This document shows, in pieces, positions 16,849-24,405 of a DNA stretch of 61,298 nucleotides (positions are counted from its first letter, which is position 1; every line of letters starts with the position of its first letter). Both the position numbers and the translations under genes were made by a program. This DNA is from Alphaproteobacteria bacterium. GTDB taxonomy: Bacteria > Pseudomonadota > Alphaproteobacteria > Micropepsales > Micropepsaceae. Under the pieces are notes generated by a model. The model had not been told where the DNA came from. It saw only the letters and a list, made by a program, of their open reading frames with translations, and made no database searches. Where the stretch lies: NCBI GenBank assembly GCA_013140995.1, contig JABFRX010000032.1:1-61298 (forward strand), given 5' to 3'.

Positions 16849-17682
16849 CTAAGCCTTTGCGGTGACGATCCAGACGGCGGCGCCGAGCGTGATCGGCGCG
16901 GCCTTTGCGTGCGGCGCGAGTGCGTCGCGTAACGCGTTGGTCGCCTGTTCCCTTTGCGAGGGCGAGGCGTCGGTCAGCGCGCGCGAGATCGGGCCGAACT
17001 CCATCAGGTAGGTGACGGCGTCGTCGAGCGTGTTGCCGATCTCGACTTTCGTGTCGAACGGATTGAGCGTGATGGCGTCGAACCCGCCGTTGGCGAGGAT
17101 ACGCCGCACGCGCGCTGGATCGGCAAACGCGAACGGGCCCGGGTCTTCGGGTCCCATCTGCGGCTGCGGCGGCACGTGCGGGCGCACGGCCATGATGGGC
17201 ACGCGCACCCATTCGTTTTCGCGCCAATCGCGCCAGCAGACGAACGCTGCGCGGCCCGTCGGCTTCAGTGCCTTTCGCATGTTCGCGAAGGCAGCGTCGG
17301 GGTCGGCGAAGAACATCACGCCGAAGCGGGAGAAAAGAAGGTCGAAGCTGTTTGAGTCGAACTTGTGCGTGGCGGCATCGGCTTCGATGAAGGTGGCGGT
17401 CGCGTTCGCTTCGTTGGTGCGGCGTTTGGCAACGCCAAGCATCGGGGCTGAGATATCGGCGCCGGTGACGCGCGCGCCGAGCTTCCCGAACTTGATCGAC
17501 GTGTCGCCGCAGCCGCAACCGATGTCGAGTATGTGCTCACCGTGTTGCACGTTCGCGGCCTTTAGCGCGGCGTCGCTGATAGGCGAGAGCATCGCGTCGA
17601 GCCGCGCCTGCTGCGCCACCCACCGCGCGCCAGCGTCACCGTTCCAGTAGGCGATTTGGTCGGCGTTGTTTGGTGACGACAT
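16849..17682 (-). CDS. Class I SAM-dependent methyltransferase
   Basis: A 277-residue protein with motif I ILDIGCGCGDTSIKFG (residues about 51-66), motif II TGADIS, motif III FDLLFSRFGVMFF and a KALKPTGRAAFVCWR motif. The WNGDAGARWVAQQARLDAML start is typical of a subgroup of ubiE-like small-molecule methyltransferases. The substrate is unknown. It precedes the SnoaL-like gene and follows inverted-repeat element A, which fills the DNA upstream of it. Confidence 0.88.
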   Translation of the reverse strand: MSSPNNADQIAYWNGDAGARWVAQQARLDAMLSPISDAALKAANVQHGEHILDIGCGCGDTSIKFGKLGARVTGADISAPMLGVAKRRTNEANATATFIEADAATHKFDSNSFDLLFSRFGVMFFADPDAAFANMRKALKPTGRAAFVCWRDWRENEWVRVPIMAVRPHVPPQPQMGPEDPGPFAFADPARVRRILANGGFDAITLNPFDTKVEIGNTLDDAVTYLMEFGPISRALTDASPSQREQATNALRDALAPHAKAAPITLGAAVWIVTAKA

Positions 17683-17739
17683 GACGGTTTCTCAAGCGGG
17701 ACGAACGTTATGGCTGCAAGCGTCGACGCTGTGAAGAAG

Positions 17740-17970
17740 GAATCTTACGGGAAGCGCGAAAAGAAAGAAAACCGATTGAACCACCAAGCACACCAAGAAC
17801 ACAAGAACACCAAAACGCAGTGGGCGATGAAGGGGTGCTGTCCGGCGCGAGCCGCTATTGCTGCGCGCTTCGGGCGCGGTAGGCAATCAGACTGGCCGGA
17901 GCAACTTGGTGAACTTGGTGCGTGGTTCAATTTTCTCCTTTTCGCGTCTTCGCGGCTTCGCGTGAGATTC
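17740..17970. repeat. Long inverted-repeat element A
   Basis: Two imperfect inverted arms of about 66-70 bp (17740-17805 and 17901-17970) flank a 95-bp centre. Both arms, read inward, begin GAATCT(T/C)ACG, continue through GAAGCGCGAAAAG-like purine blocks to TTGAACCAC, and end in ACCAAG repeats. The right arm contains the CACGCGAAG-CCGCGAAG-ACGCGAA unit series shared with elements B and C. It ends 5 bp from the merR stop codon. No transposase is present; it is probably a non-autonomous or REP-like repeat. Confidence 0.75.
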
Positions 17971-17974
17971 TTCT

Positions 17975-18412
17975 TCAGTGCCCGTGGTCGTCGGAGAGGC
18001 AGTGGCTGTGGGAGTGGTCGGCTAGGACTTTGATCACGCGGCATTCGGCGACGCGGCCATGGCGGCATTGGCGGACCATGCGTTGGAGTTCGCCACGCAG
18101 GCTGATCAAGCGCGTGATTTTTGCTTCCACGTCGGCGAGGACGTCGGTCGCCACGCGGTCGACGCGGGCGCAGGGCTGGTCGGGTTTGTCGACGAGGTGT
18201 AGGAGTTCACGGATCGCGTCGAGCGGAAACCCTAGTTCGCGCGCGTGGCGGATGAAGGCGAGGCGGTCGGCGTGTGCCTTCGCGTAGCGCCGTTGGCCGC
18301 CGTCGGTGCGTGCGGGCGCCGGCATCAAGCCTTCCTGTTCGTAGAAGCGGATCGTTTGAACTTTGGTCGCGGCGCGCTTGGCCAGCGCGCCGATGGTGAG
18401 GTCTTGCGCCAT
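17975..18412 (-). CDS. MerR-family heavy-metal-responsive regulator
   Basis: A 145-residue protein. The N-terminal winged HTH is LTIGALAKRAATKVQTIRFYEQEGL, then RYAKAHADRLAFIRHARELGF and a long dimerisation helix. Cysteines lie in DQPCARV (about residue 80) and in the metal loop VRQCRHGRVAECRVIKVL (about 113-122), as in ZntR/CadR/PbrR (CxxGx-CPI-like). The tail is His-rich (HSHSHCLSDDHGH). It likely senses Zn, Cd, Co or Pb and activates the divergent exporter through the 19-bp-spaced promoter between them. Confidence 0.9.
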   Translation of the reverse strand: MAQDLTIGALAKRAATKVQTIRFYEQEGLMPAPARTDGGQRRYAKAHADRLAFIRHARELGFPLDAIRELLHLVDKPDQPCARVDRVATDVLADVEAKITRLISLRGELQRMVRQCRHGRVAECRVIKVLADHSHSHCLSDDHGH

Positions 18413-18422
18413 TTATTCGCTC

Positions 18423-18453
18423 TTGAAGCTACAGCGACTGTAGCATGTAGGTT
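18423..18453 (+). promoter_or_regulatory. MerR-type 19-bp-spacer promoter with operator
   Basis: -35 TTGAAG (18423-18428), a 19-bp spacer and -10 TAGGTT (18448-18453). A perfect dyad GCTACAG-CGA-CTGTAGC (18428-18444) occupies the spacer. This is the layout of MerR-activated promoters, where the regulator untwists an over-long spacer. It faces the cation exporter, whose ATG is 25 bp downstream behind AAAGGAATC. Confidence 0.9.
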
Positions 18454-18477
18454 GGGCCGAGTGAAAGGAATCACCTG

Positions 18478-19131
18478 ATGGATTCGTGTTGCCCCGCGCC
18501 GCCGCCCAGCGCTTCGCCGGACTATCGGCGGGTGCTTTGGATTGCGCTTATCGTCAATGCCGCCATGTTTGCTGTCGAGGCGGGTGCGGGCCTTGCGGCG
18601 GGGTCGGTGTCGCTGCAGGCGGATGCGCTCGACTTTCTGGGCGATGCTGCGAACTATGGATTGAGTTTGTCGGTGTTGAGCCTTGCGCTCGTGTGGCGTG
18701 CGCGGGCGGCGCTGGTGAAGGGCGTCACCATGGGGCTGTTCGGGATTTGGGTCATTGGTGCTGCCGCCATGAACGTGCTCGGCGATGCGATGCCGCATGC
18801 GCCGACGATGGGCGCCGTCGGGTTCTTGGCGCTGATCGCGAATGTGGGCGTTGCGCTCATGCTTTATCGCTACCGCGAAGGCGACGCGAATATGCGGTCG
18901 GTCTGGCTTTGCACGCGCAACGACGCGATCGGCAACGCTGCGGTGATGGTGGCCGCGCTTGGCGTGCTCGGGACGGGGACGCTCTGGCCGGACATTGCGG
19001 TCGCCGCGGTGATGGCATCGCTCGCGCTTAGCGCGTCGTATCTCACGATCCGCAGCGCGTTGGCCGAACTAAACGGTGGTGCGGTCGCGCCCGGTGCACA
19101 TCGCGACCCCCACGCTCACCATCACGGATAA
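18478..19131 (+). CDS. Cation transporter (CDF-like heavy-metal exporter)
   Basis: A 217-residue membrane protein with six hydrophobic helices. The second helix carries LQADALDFLGDAANYGLSL, matching the D-xxx-D metal site of cation diffusion facilitators (ADxxHMLSDxxAL). The N-terminus has a CC pair and the tail is His-rich (HRDPHAHHHG), both plausible metal ligands. It is short for CDF (about 300), lacking the C-terminal cytoplasmic domain. A MerR-regulated promoter and an adjacent MerR gene support heavy-metal efflux. Confidence 0.85.
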   Translation: MDSCCPAPPPSASPDYRRVLWIALIVNAAMFAVEAGAGLAAGSVSLQADALDFLGDAANYGLSLSVLSLALVWRARAALVKGVTMGLFGIWVIGAAAMNVLGDAMPHAPTMGAVGFLALIANVGVALMLYRYREGDANMRSVWLCTRNDAIGNAAVMVAALGVLGTGTLWPDIAVAAVMASLALSASYLTIRSALAELNGGAVAPGAHRDPHAHHHG

Positions 19132-19136
19132 CGGTC

Positions 19137-19715
19137 ATGACGGCGCTTCTTTTGGGCTTGGTATTCGTCGCGGTGACGCTGGTGCGAAGCTTTTGGCTTT
19201 GGCACACCGATGGCGTGAATCCCTACGTCATCGATCATCGCGACCCGCTGTTTCGGTTTGTGGGGCAGGTGTTTGCGACCGTCGTTGGAGCGCTGATCGT
19301 CTACTGCTTGACCATCGCGATCCAGCCGGAGATGGAACAAGCGCTCGGCCTCATCACGTGGGCGAACGTGGATGGAACGCGCTGGGCCGGCGCGACGCTG
19401 ATGGCGACTGCAATCGTTTGGACGGCGTATGCGCAGTTTGCGATGGGCTCGTCGTGGCGCATTGGGATTCCCGAAGAGGCAACCGCGTTGCGTACGCACG
19501 GGCCGTTCGCTTTGTCACGCAATCCGATCTTTCTCGGGATGCTTGCGTTTGTCGCGGGTCTCACGATCTGGTCGCCGAGTGCGGTGACTCTCGCGCTTCT
19601 CGTTGCGACCTACATCTCGCTCGAAGTGCAAGTTCGCAGTGAAGAAGCGTTCCTCGAAGGCGCGCACGGGCAGTCCTATCGCGACTACCGCGCGCGGGTT
19701 CGGCGCTGGATCTGA
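19137..19715 (+). CDS. Isoprenylcysteine methyltransferase-like (ICMT/PEMT) membrane methyltransferase
   Basis: A 192-residue membrane protein with about five hydrophobic segments. The C-terminal half has the ICMT/PEMT signature: RTHGPFALSRNPIFLGML (about 121-138), then EVQVRSEEAFLEGAHGQSYRDYRARVRRW. In bacteria such proteins methylate small molecules, lipids or metals; the substrate is unknown. It begins 5 bp after the cation exporter stop, so it is likely expressed with it, perhaps in the metal response. Confidence 0.8.
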   Translation: MTALLLGLVFVAVTLVRSFWLWHTDGVNPYVIDHRDPLFRFVGQVFATVVGALIVYCLTIAIQPEMEQALGLITWANVDGTRWAGATLMATAIVWTAYAQFAMGSSWRIGIPEEATALRTHGPFALSRNPIFLGMLAFVAGLTIWSPSAVTLALLVATYISLEVQVRSEEAFLEGAHGQSYRDYRARVRRWI

Positions 19716-19721
19716 AGCGGC

Positions 19722-20381
19722 TTAAGCGACGGCGGCTTCGTCGCTCAAATGCGGTGCGAGGACGCTTGCCTGATTTAGAAACGTTTCGGCGGCGCGATCG
19801 AGGCGCTGGCGGGCCGCGAACAGCGACATGCGGGCGGCTTCGATCTCGTCGTTCGACGCGAACAGTTCCGACGGCGCTTTGAGTGCCAGGCCGCGTTCGC
19901 CTGCGACCAGCGTGATGTGGCCGATGGCGTGGCGCGGGTGGCCGCCGTCGGGCAGAACGACTTCGATCGAACCGCGATTGCCGTCGATCAAGTTCACTGC
20001 ATCGAACGTGGCGCCGCCGGCAACCGTGTCGATGCGCGAGCGCAGTTCTTCGTAGCGATCGGCGACCATGGCGCGTTTTGTGGCATCCGGATTCGACAGC
20101 GCTTCGGCCGTCAGGTCCAGCGCTTCAGAGAGGAAGTTGTGAATCGTGTCGATCGCGACCAGCGTGCCTTCGACCGTCGACACGGCGCGGGCGGCGGCTT
20201 CGGCGAGCGTGACAACCGCGTAGGACCCGCGCCGGGTCTGCCGCAGCGCGCGGTCGATGCCGGAGCGGATGTCCACGGGTTCGACGGGCGCCTCGATCAC
20301 GGGCTCTTCCTTCGGCGACAGCACGCGGCGCGCGTATTTGAACAGGTCTTGCGCTTCAAAGCGCTTTTGTTCGAACGACAT
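19722..20381 (-). CDS. Flagellin-like protein, orphan
   Basis: A 219-residue protein. After a charged N-terminus, residues about 55-135 resemble the flagellin D1 core: a helix with AISAAxx-like spacing (VSTVEGTLVAIDTIHNFLSEALDL), AEALSNPDATKRAMVADRYEELRSRIDTVAG, then GATFDAVNLIDGNRGSIEV, close to flagellin's 'ATFNGVNLLDG'. The C-terminal helix ends RLDRAAETFLNQ. Canonical flagellin ends (MxSxNTN start, LL-R end) are missing, and it begins MSFEQKRFEAQDLF. It may be a flagellin-related regulator or minor component; similarity is judged by eye. It stands alone. Confidence 0.5.
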   Translation of the reverse strand: MSFEQKRFEAQDLFKYARRVLSPKEEPVIEAPVEPVDIRSGIDRALRQTRRGSYAVVTLAEAAARAVSTVEGTLVAIDTIHNFLSEALDLTAEALSNPDATKRAMVADRYEELRSRIDTVAGGATFDAVNLIDGNRGSIEVVLPDGGHPRHAIGHITLVAGERGLALKAPSELFASNDEIEAARMSLFAARQRLDRAAETFLNQASVLAPHLSDEAAVA

Positions 20382-20484
20382 GGTAGTTCCCCACTTCCCG
20401 GCAACTTTGCGGTCGAGAATAGCCGCCCAGGGGTTAGGGAACGCTTTACCGCACGTGCCAGATTGCGCTTAAAGCTTCGTTGCC

Positions 20485-20973
20485 ATGACCACGCGATTTG
20501 GCCGGATCGTCAGTCCGGCGCTCCACGCCTATCACCGCGCCGCCAAACTGGCGCGCATCGGGCGCTGGCCCTTAACGATTGGTGTACGGATCATCGTGCG
20601 CGACGCGGACGCGCGCGTGCTGCTCGTGCGGCATACGTATGCGCCGGGGTGGCATTTCCCAGGCGGGGCGGTGGACAAGCGGGAGGCGGCGGCCGATGCG
20701 GCCGTGCGGGAGCTTCGGGAGGAGGCGTTGATCGAAGCGATCGCGCCGCCGCGGCTTGTCGGCGTGTATTTGAGCCTGACGCAAAACAAGTCGGACCACA
20801 TCCTGTTCTTCGAGGCTGGCGAATGGCGTCCGGCTGCCGGCAAAGCGCGGCCGCTTGAGATCGCCGAGACGGGGTTCTTTCCCGCCGATGCGCTGCCGGA
20901 AGGCACGACCGGCGCGACGCGGCGGCGGCTTGCGGAGCTTAGCGGCGAGGCGGCGCAGAGCGCGGCGTGGTAA
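20485..20973 (+). CDS. NUDIX hydrolase
   Basis: A 162-residue protein with the Nudix box GGAVDKREAAADAAVRELRE followed by EALI (about residues 57-80). The box fits Gx5Ex7REUxEExGU, except that the last Gly is Ala. RHTYAPGWHFPGG precedes it. It hydrolyses some nucleoside-diphosphate-linked compound; the substrate is not evident. No strong ribosome site precedes ATG 20485. It converges on the amidohydrolase gene. Confidence 0.85.
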   Translation: MTTRFGRIVSPALHAYHRAAKLARIGRWPLTIGVRIIVRDADARVLLVRHTYAPGWHFPGGAVDKREAAADAAVRELREEALIEAIAPPRLVGVYLSLTQNKSDHILFFEAGEWRPAAGKARPLEIAETGFFPADALPEGTTGATRRRLAELSGEAAQSAAW

Positions 20974-20976
20974 ACT

Positions 20977-22446
20977 TCAGTGCGGCGCCGGTTGCGGCTC
21001 ATTCGGATCCAAGTTGGATGAATAGGAACCGGACATAGCGCGTGCGACTGTTCCAAAGACGAAGCGATAAAGCGTGGCGTGGAAGTGGACTTTGTAACGC
21101 TCGACCCACTTGTCGACCGTTGCCCGGTCGTAGCGCCGGCCCTGGGCGAACAACACCCGCCACTCCCGTACTGCACCGAGCTCTGCGGTCGGGTCGGCCG
21201 GCAACAGCAATAGGTCGGCGCGCATGCCGGGGGCGATAACCCCTGTGTTGGCAGAATCTATACGCCGCGCGTTGACGCGTGTCGCCGCCTCAAGGGCTGC
21301 TTCCTTGTTTCCATAGGCGGTTGCGAGTTCGTCGACCTCTCGCAGCAGCGCGTCGCCCGGGATCGTGTAGGGCATCAGCACATCGGTGCCAGCCAAGACG
21401 TCGATTCCCATGTCGCGCGCCGCGCGTGCGATTTCGCGCGACTTTGCGATGGAGGCCAGTTGCGCGTCGATTTCCGCTTGCGTTTTCGGATGTCCCACGA
21501 TGTTGGGCCACGCGATCGTCCACATTTCGGGGAGGAGGCTTGCCGCTGGCGGCGGGGGAAAGCGCTTCGGGTCCGACGCGCTGAGACGCATGGCGAGATT
21601 GATGATGGTCGGGGTGAGCGATGCGTCCTGCTGCTTCACGAGCTTCAATGCTGCGTCGATTTCCTCAGCGCTCATGGCGGCGATGTCGGCAGAGTCCACA
21701 TCGTTGTCCCAACGCGGCTTCTTGGTCAGGTAAGGCAGGCCCGTGAGGTGCTGTGCGTCGAAGCGGCTGATGTTGGCGAGACCAACGAGGTGCGGGACGT
21801 GGCCTACCATCTCAATGTTCTTCGCGGTTGCGGCTTCGCTGACGGCCCGAAACGTCGCGGCGTCGACGTGGTTGTAGGTCTTGATGCAGTCGACGCCGGT
21901 TGCTGCCAATTTTTCGATGGCGGCTTTGCCTTCGTCGGGTGTTAGGACCTGGAGTGCCGAGGGCCAGCCGGGGTCCTTGCCGTCCAACACCGGACCACAG
22001 CGATAAACGTGCGGGCCGATTTGTTCGCCGGCGTTGATTGCCTTTGCCCAAGCCGCGACGCTTTCGTCGGATTGGCCGACGTCGCGAATGCTCGTGACGC
22101 CGTGTGCGAGATAGAGCAGGGCAAAGAGCTGCTGGTTGCCGAGCGCGATTTGCGGCGGTGTGTGGACATGCGCGTCGATCAGACCGGGGATGGCGTAGCG
22201 TCCGGGACAGATCGGCGGCGGGTCGGTGTCGCGTGTGGGTCTAACCTCAACGATTTTCCCGGCGCGAACGACGATTGTCTGGCCGGGCGTGCGTGACTGA
22301 CCTGGATTGATCACCACGACGCCGGTGATCAGCGCGTCGTCCTGGGGCGGCACGTCAAGCGCCGGTGGCACGAGCAACAAGACTATGCCCACGGCGAGCG
22401 CCGCGATGGACAGCAGCGCGATAGCGGCTATGCGCAGAAAGAACAT
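20977..22446 (-). CDS. Membrane-anchored or exported amidohydrolase
   Basis: A 489-residue metal-dependent hydrolase of the imidazolonepropionase-like amidohydrolase group. A hydrophobic N-terminus (MFFLRIAAIALLSIAALAVGIVLLL) serves as signal or anchor. Metal ligands: HxH in GLIDAHVHTPP (about 98), CIKTYNHVD (carboxylated Lys position), GHVPH (about 218), QHLTG, and Asp in LAGTDVLMPY (about 357). The substrate is unknown; such exported enzymes often act as dipeptidases or carboxypeptidases. ATG 22446 sits behind GGAGGGG. An in-frame GTG ten codons earlier is possible. Confidence 0.85.
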   Translation of the reverse strand: MFFLRIAAIALLSIAALAVGIVLLLVPPALDVPPQDDALITGVVVINPGQSRTPGQTIVVRAGKIVEVRPTRDTDPPPICPGRYAIPGLIDAHVHTPPQIALGNQQLFALLYLAHGVTSIRDVGQSDESVAAWAKAINAGEQIGPHVYRCGPVLDGKDPGWPSALQVLTPDEGKAAIEKLAATGVDCIKTYNHVDAATFRAVSEAATAKNIEMVGHVPHLVGLANISRFDAQHLTGLPYLTKKPRWDNDVDSADIAAMSAEEIDAALKLVKQQDASLTPTIINLAMRLSASDPKRFPPPPAASLLPEMWTIAWPNIVGHPKTQAEIDAQLASIAKSREIARAARDMGIDVLAGTDVLMPYTIPGDALLREVDELATAYGNKEAALEAATRVNARRIDSANTGVIAPGMRADLLLLPADPTAELGAVREWRVLFAQGRRYDRATVDKWVERYKVHFHATLYRFVFGTVARAMSGSYSSNLDPNEPQPAPH

Positions 22447-22518
22447 GGCCCCTCCGCCGTTCCGAGGGAAGTCCACACCAGAATGCGGCTCGGTGCAAAT
22501 CGCACCAATGCCCGGTGG

Positions 22519-23946
22519 TTAAAGCGGCGCGTATTTGTCTTTCCAGGGGCGTGCTTGTTCGAGTTGGGCGGCGAGGCGGAAGAGTGTGGCTTCGTCGCCG
22601 TAGCGGGCGGTGAACATCGTGCCGATCGGCACGCCTGCCGCGTTCCAGTGAAGGGGGATGTTTGTCGAGGGTTGGCCGGTTAAGTTGTAGATGCCGGTGT
22701 AGGGGATGAACGAGATCATGTCCTTGAACATTTCGCCGAGGTCGGTGCGCCCCATGTCCAGCACGCCGACTTTGAGCGGCGGCGCGGCGCAGGTGGGTTG
22801 AAGGATGACGTCGTAGTTCTCCATGAAGGTCGCGACGGTGCGGCCGAGCGCGTGGAGCGTGTTCATCGCGCGGGCGTAGGCGCTTGAGTCCGTCTTGCGG
22901 GCGTTCTCGACGCGGAACCAGGTGGCGCGTTCGACGTCTTCGGCGCGGGCTTTGCGGCCAAGTGCTTCCGCGGCTTCGTCAACGGTGAAGGCGACGTTCG
23001 CGTTGATGACGACGCCTTGGGCTGCCATGGTGTCCATGCCGTTGATCGAAGGCGCTGCTTCTTCGACGATGTGGCCGAGGCTTTCGCAGAGTTTGGCGGC
23101 GTCGTGCACGGCGGCGAGCGCGTCGGGATGTACGTCGGCGGGGATCGCGGGTTTCGTCCAGAGCGCGATGCGCAATCTTCCGGGCGCCATTTTCGTTTCG
23201 TCGAGGAAGGTGCGCGCGGGCGGCGGGGCAGGATAGGGATCGCCGGGTGCTGGTCCGTGTGTTGCATCGAGGAGCGCCGCGCTGTCGCGCACGCTGCGCG
23301 AGACGACGTGGCCGACGGAGGCGCCGCCCCAGCCTTCGCCGCGCTTCGGCCCCATCGGCGTGCGGGCGCGCGTGGGCTTCAGGCCGAAGAGGCCGCAGCA
23401 GCTTGCCGGAATGCGGATCGAGCCGCCGCCGTCGGTCGCATGGGCTGTCGGAATGATGCCAGCGGCGACCGCTGCGGCGGCGCCACCGCTCGAGCCGCCT
23501 GCGATGTGTTCGAGGTTCCACGGGTTGCGGGTGGCGCCGAACATACGCGACTCGGAGGAGGGGCTTAGGCCCAGTTCGGGCGAATGGGTTTTACCGAAGA
23601 TGACGAGGCCCGCCTTCTTGCAGCGCTCGACGAACGTCGTGTCGGCTTGGGCGACGGTCTCGCGGTAGAGGCTGAGGCTGCCCGTCGTAACGGTTCCTTT
23701 GAGTTGTACGCCCAAGTCTTTAAGCAGGTAGGGCACGCCGGCGAGCGGGCCTTGTGGCAGGCCGTCCTTCAGTTGCTTGCGCGCGATGTCTTCATGCTCG
23801 AGGACGATGGCGTTGATCTTGGGATTCACCTCGCGGGCGCGGGCGAGGGCCGTGTTCAGCAGTTCCTCCGGCGTGACCTGTTTCGACTTCATAAGCTCGC
23901 CAAGTGAGAGGGCGTCGTGTTTGCGGTAATCGGCGAAGCTGAGCAT
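22519..23946 (-). CDS. Amidase (amidase-signature family)
   Basis: A 475-residue enzyme. The catalytic triad Lys / cis-Ser / Ser is seen in GVPYLLKDLGVQ (Lys near 78), and the AS motif NLEHIAGGSSGGAAAAVAAG (Ser residues about 148-154) continues to ATDGGGSIRIPASCCGLFGLKPTR. The length is typical. It hydrolyses amides, but the substrate is not predictable. The long open frame upstream to 24240 is not coding: homologues start at the MLSFADYRKHDALSLGELM helix (ATG 23946). It is divergent from a small exported protein. Confidence 0.9.
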   Translation of the reverse strand: MLSFADYRKHDALSLGELMKSKQVTPEELLNTALARAREVNPKINAIVLEHEDIARKQLKDGLPQGPLAGVPYLLKDLGVQLKGTVTTGSLSLYRETVAQADTTFVERCKKAGLVIFGKTHSPELGLSPSSESRMFGATRNPWNLEHIAGGSSGGAAAAVAAGIIPTAHATDGGGSIRIPASCCGLFGLKPTRARTPMGPKRGEGWGGASVGHVVSRSVRDSAALLDATHGPAPGDPYPAPPPARTFLDETKMAPGRLRIALWTKPAIPADVHPDALAAVHDAAKLCESLGHIVEEAAPSINGMDTMAAQGVVINANVAFTVDEAAEALGRKARAEDVERATWFRVENARKTDSSAYARAMNTLHALGRTVATFMENYDVILQPTCAAPPLKVGVLDMGRTDLGEMFKDMISFIPYTGIYNLTGQPSTNIPLHWNAAGVPIGTMFTARYGDEATLFRLAAQLEQARPWKDKYAPL

Positions 23947-24050
23947 GAGATTCCTTGCGCGTGACGTGATCGTGAACGGCCGTTCATGTGCGAGACAGGT
24001 GGGCGAGCCTAGATTATCCTCGTTCATTGGCATAGCCGGAGGGTTCCCCC

Positions 24051-24404
24051 ATGCGCGCTTTGATTGTTGCGGTGTCGTTGGCCGTCGCGGGTGCCGCGAG
24101 CGCGGACCAAGTTGCGTATCAGCCTGCGGATGTGTTGCCGCATGATGCGGTTTCGCTTCGTGCGCTCGACAACGCGCATTTGCGGGTCGTGCGGAGGGCG
24201 CGTGCGCTTTGCTGGCACTCGGGCCCGTTCGGGTTCTCATCGGGCAGCGCGTCGCAGCGCGCGTGCATCATCGGCGAGACGGAGAGCGCGGTCGCGAACT
24301 CAAAGGATCCCATGCTGCAGGCCTACCACAAGTACCTGCCGTTTCACGCGAAGTACAACGAGTACCGCCCCGCGTTCTATTGGCAGAGGTTGGTGCAGGG
24401 TTAG
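24051..24404 (+). CDS. Small exported protein, unknown
   Basis: A 117-residue protein with a good signal peptide (MRALIVAVSLAVAGAASADQ, cleavage about 18-19). The mature region has two cysteines (RALCWHSG and SQRACIIGE) that could form a disulfide, then a YHKYLPFHAKYNEYRPAFYW aromatic tail. I see only a vague resemblance to UrcA-type proteins and do not assign a family. ATG 24051 is preceded by GGAGGGTTCCCCC. Its stop lies 1 bp from that of the convergent Fe-ADH-like gene. Confidence 0.6.
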   Translation: MRALIVAVSLAVAGAASADQVAYQPADVLPHDAVSLRALDNAHLRVVRRARALCWHSGPFGFSSGSASQRACIIGETESAVANSKDPMLQAYHKYLPFHAKYNEYRPAFYWQRLVQG

Positions 24405-24405
24405 C

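Noticed and set aside
17710-18068. Short ORFs inside element A
   Set aside because: They read through the inverted repeat and yield only Arg/Ser-rich sequence.
23947-24240. Extended amidase N-terminus
   Set aside because: Homologous amidases start at 23946; the extension is Pro/Arg-rich and antisense to the signal-peptide gene.
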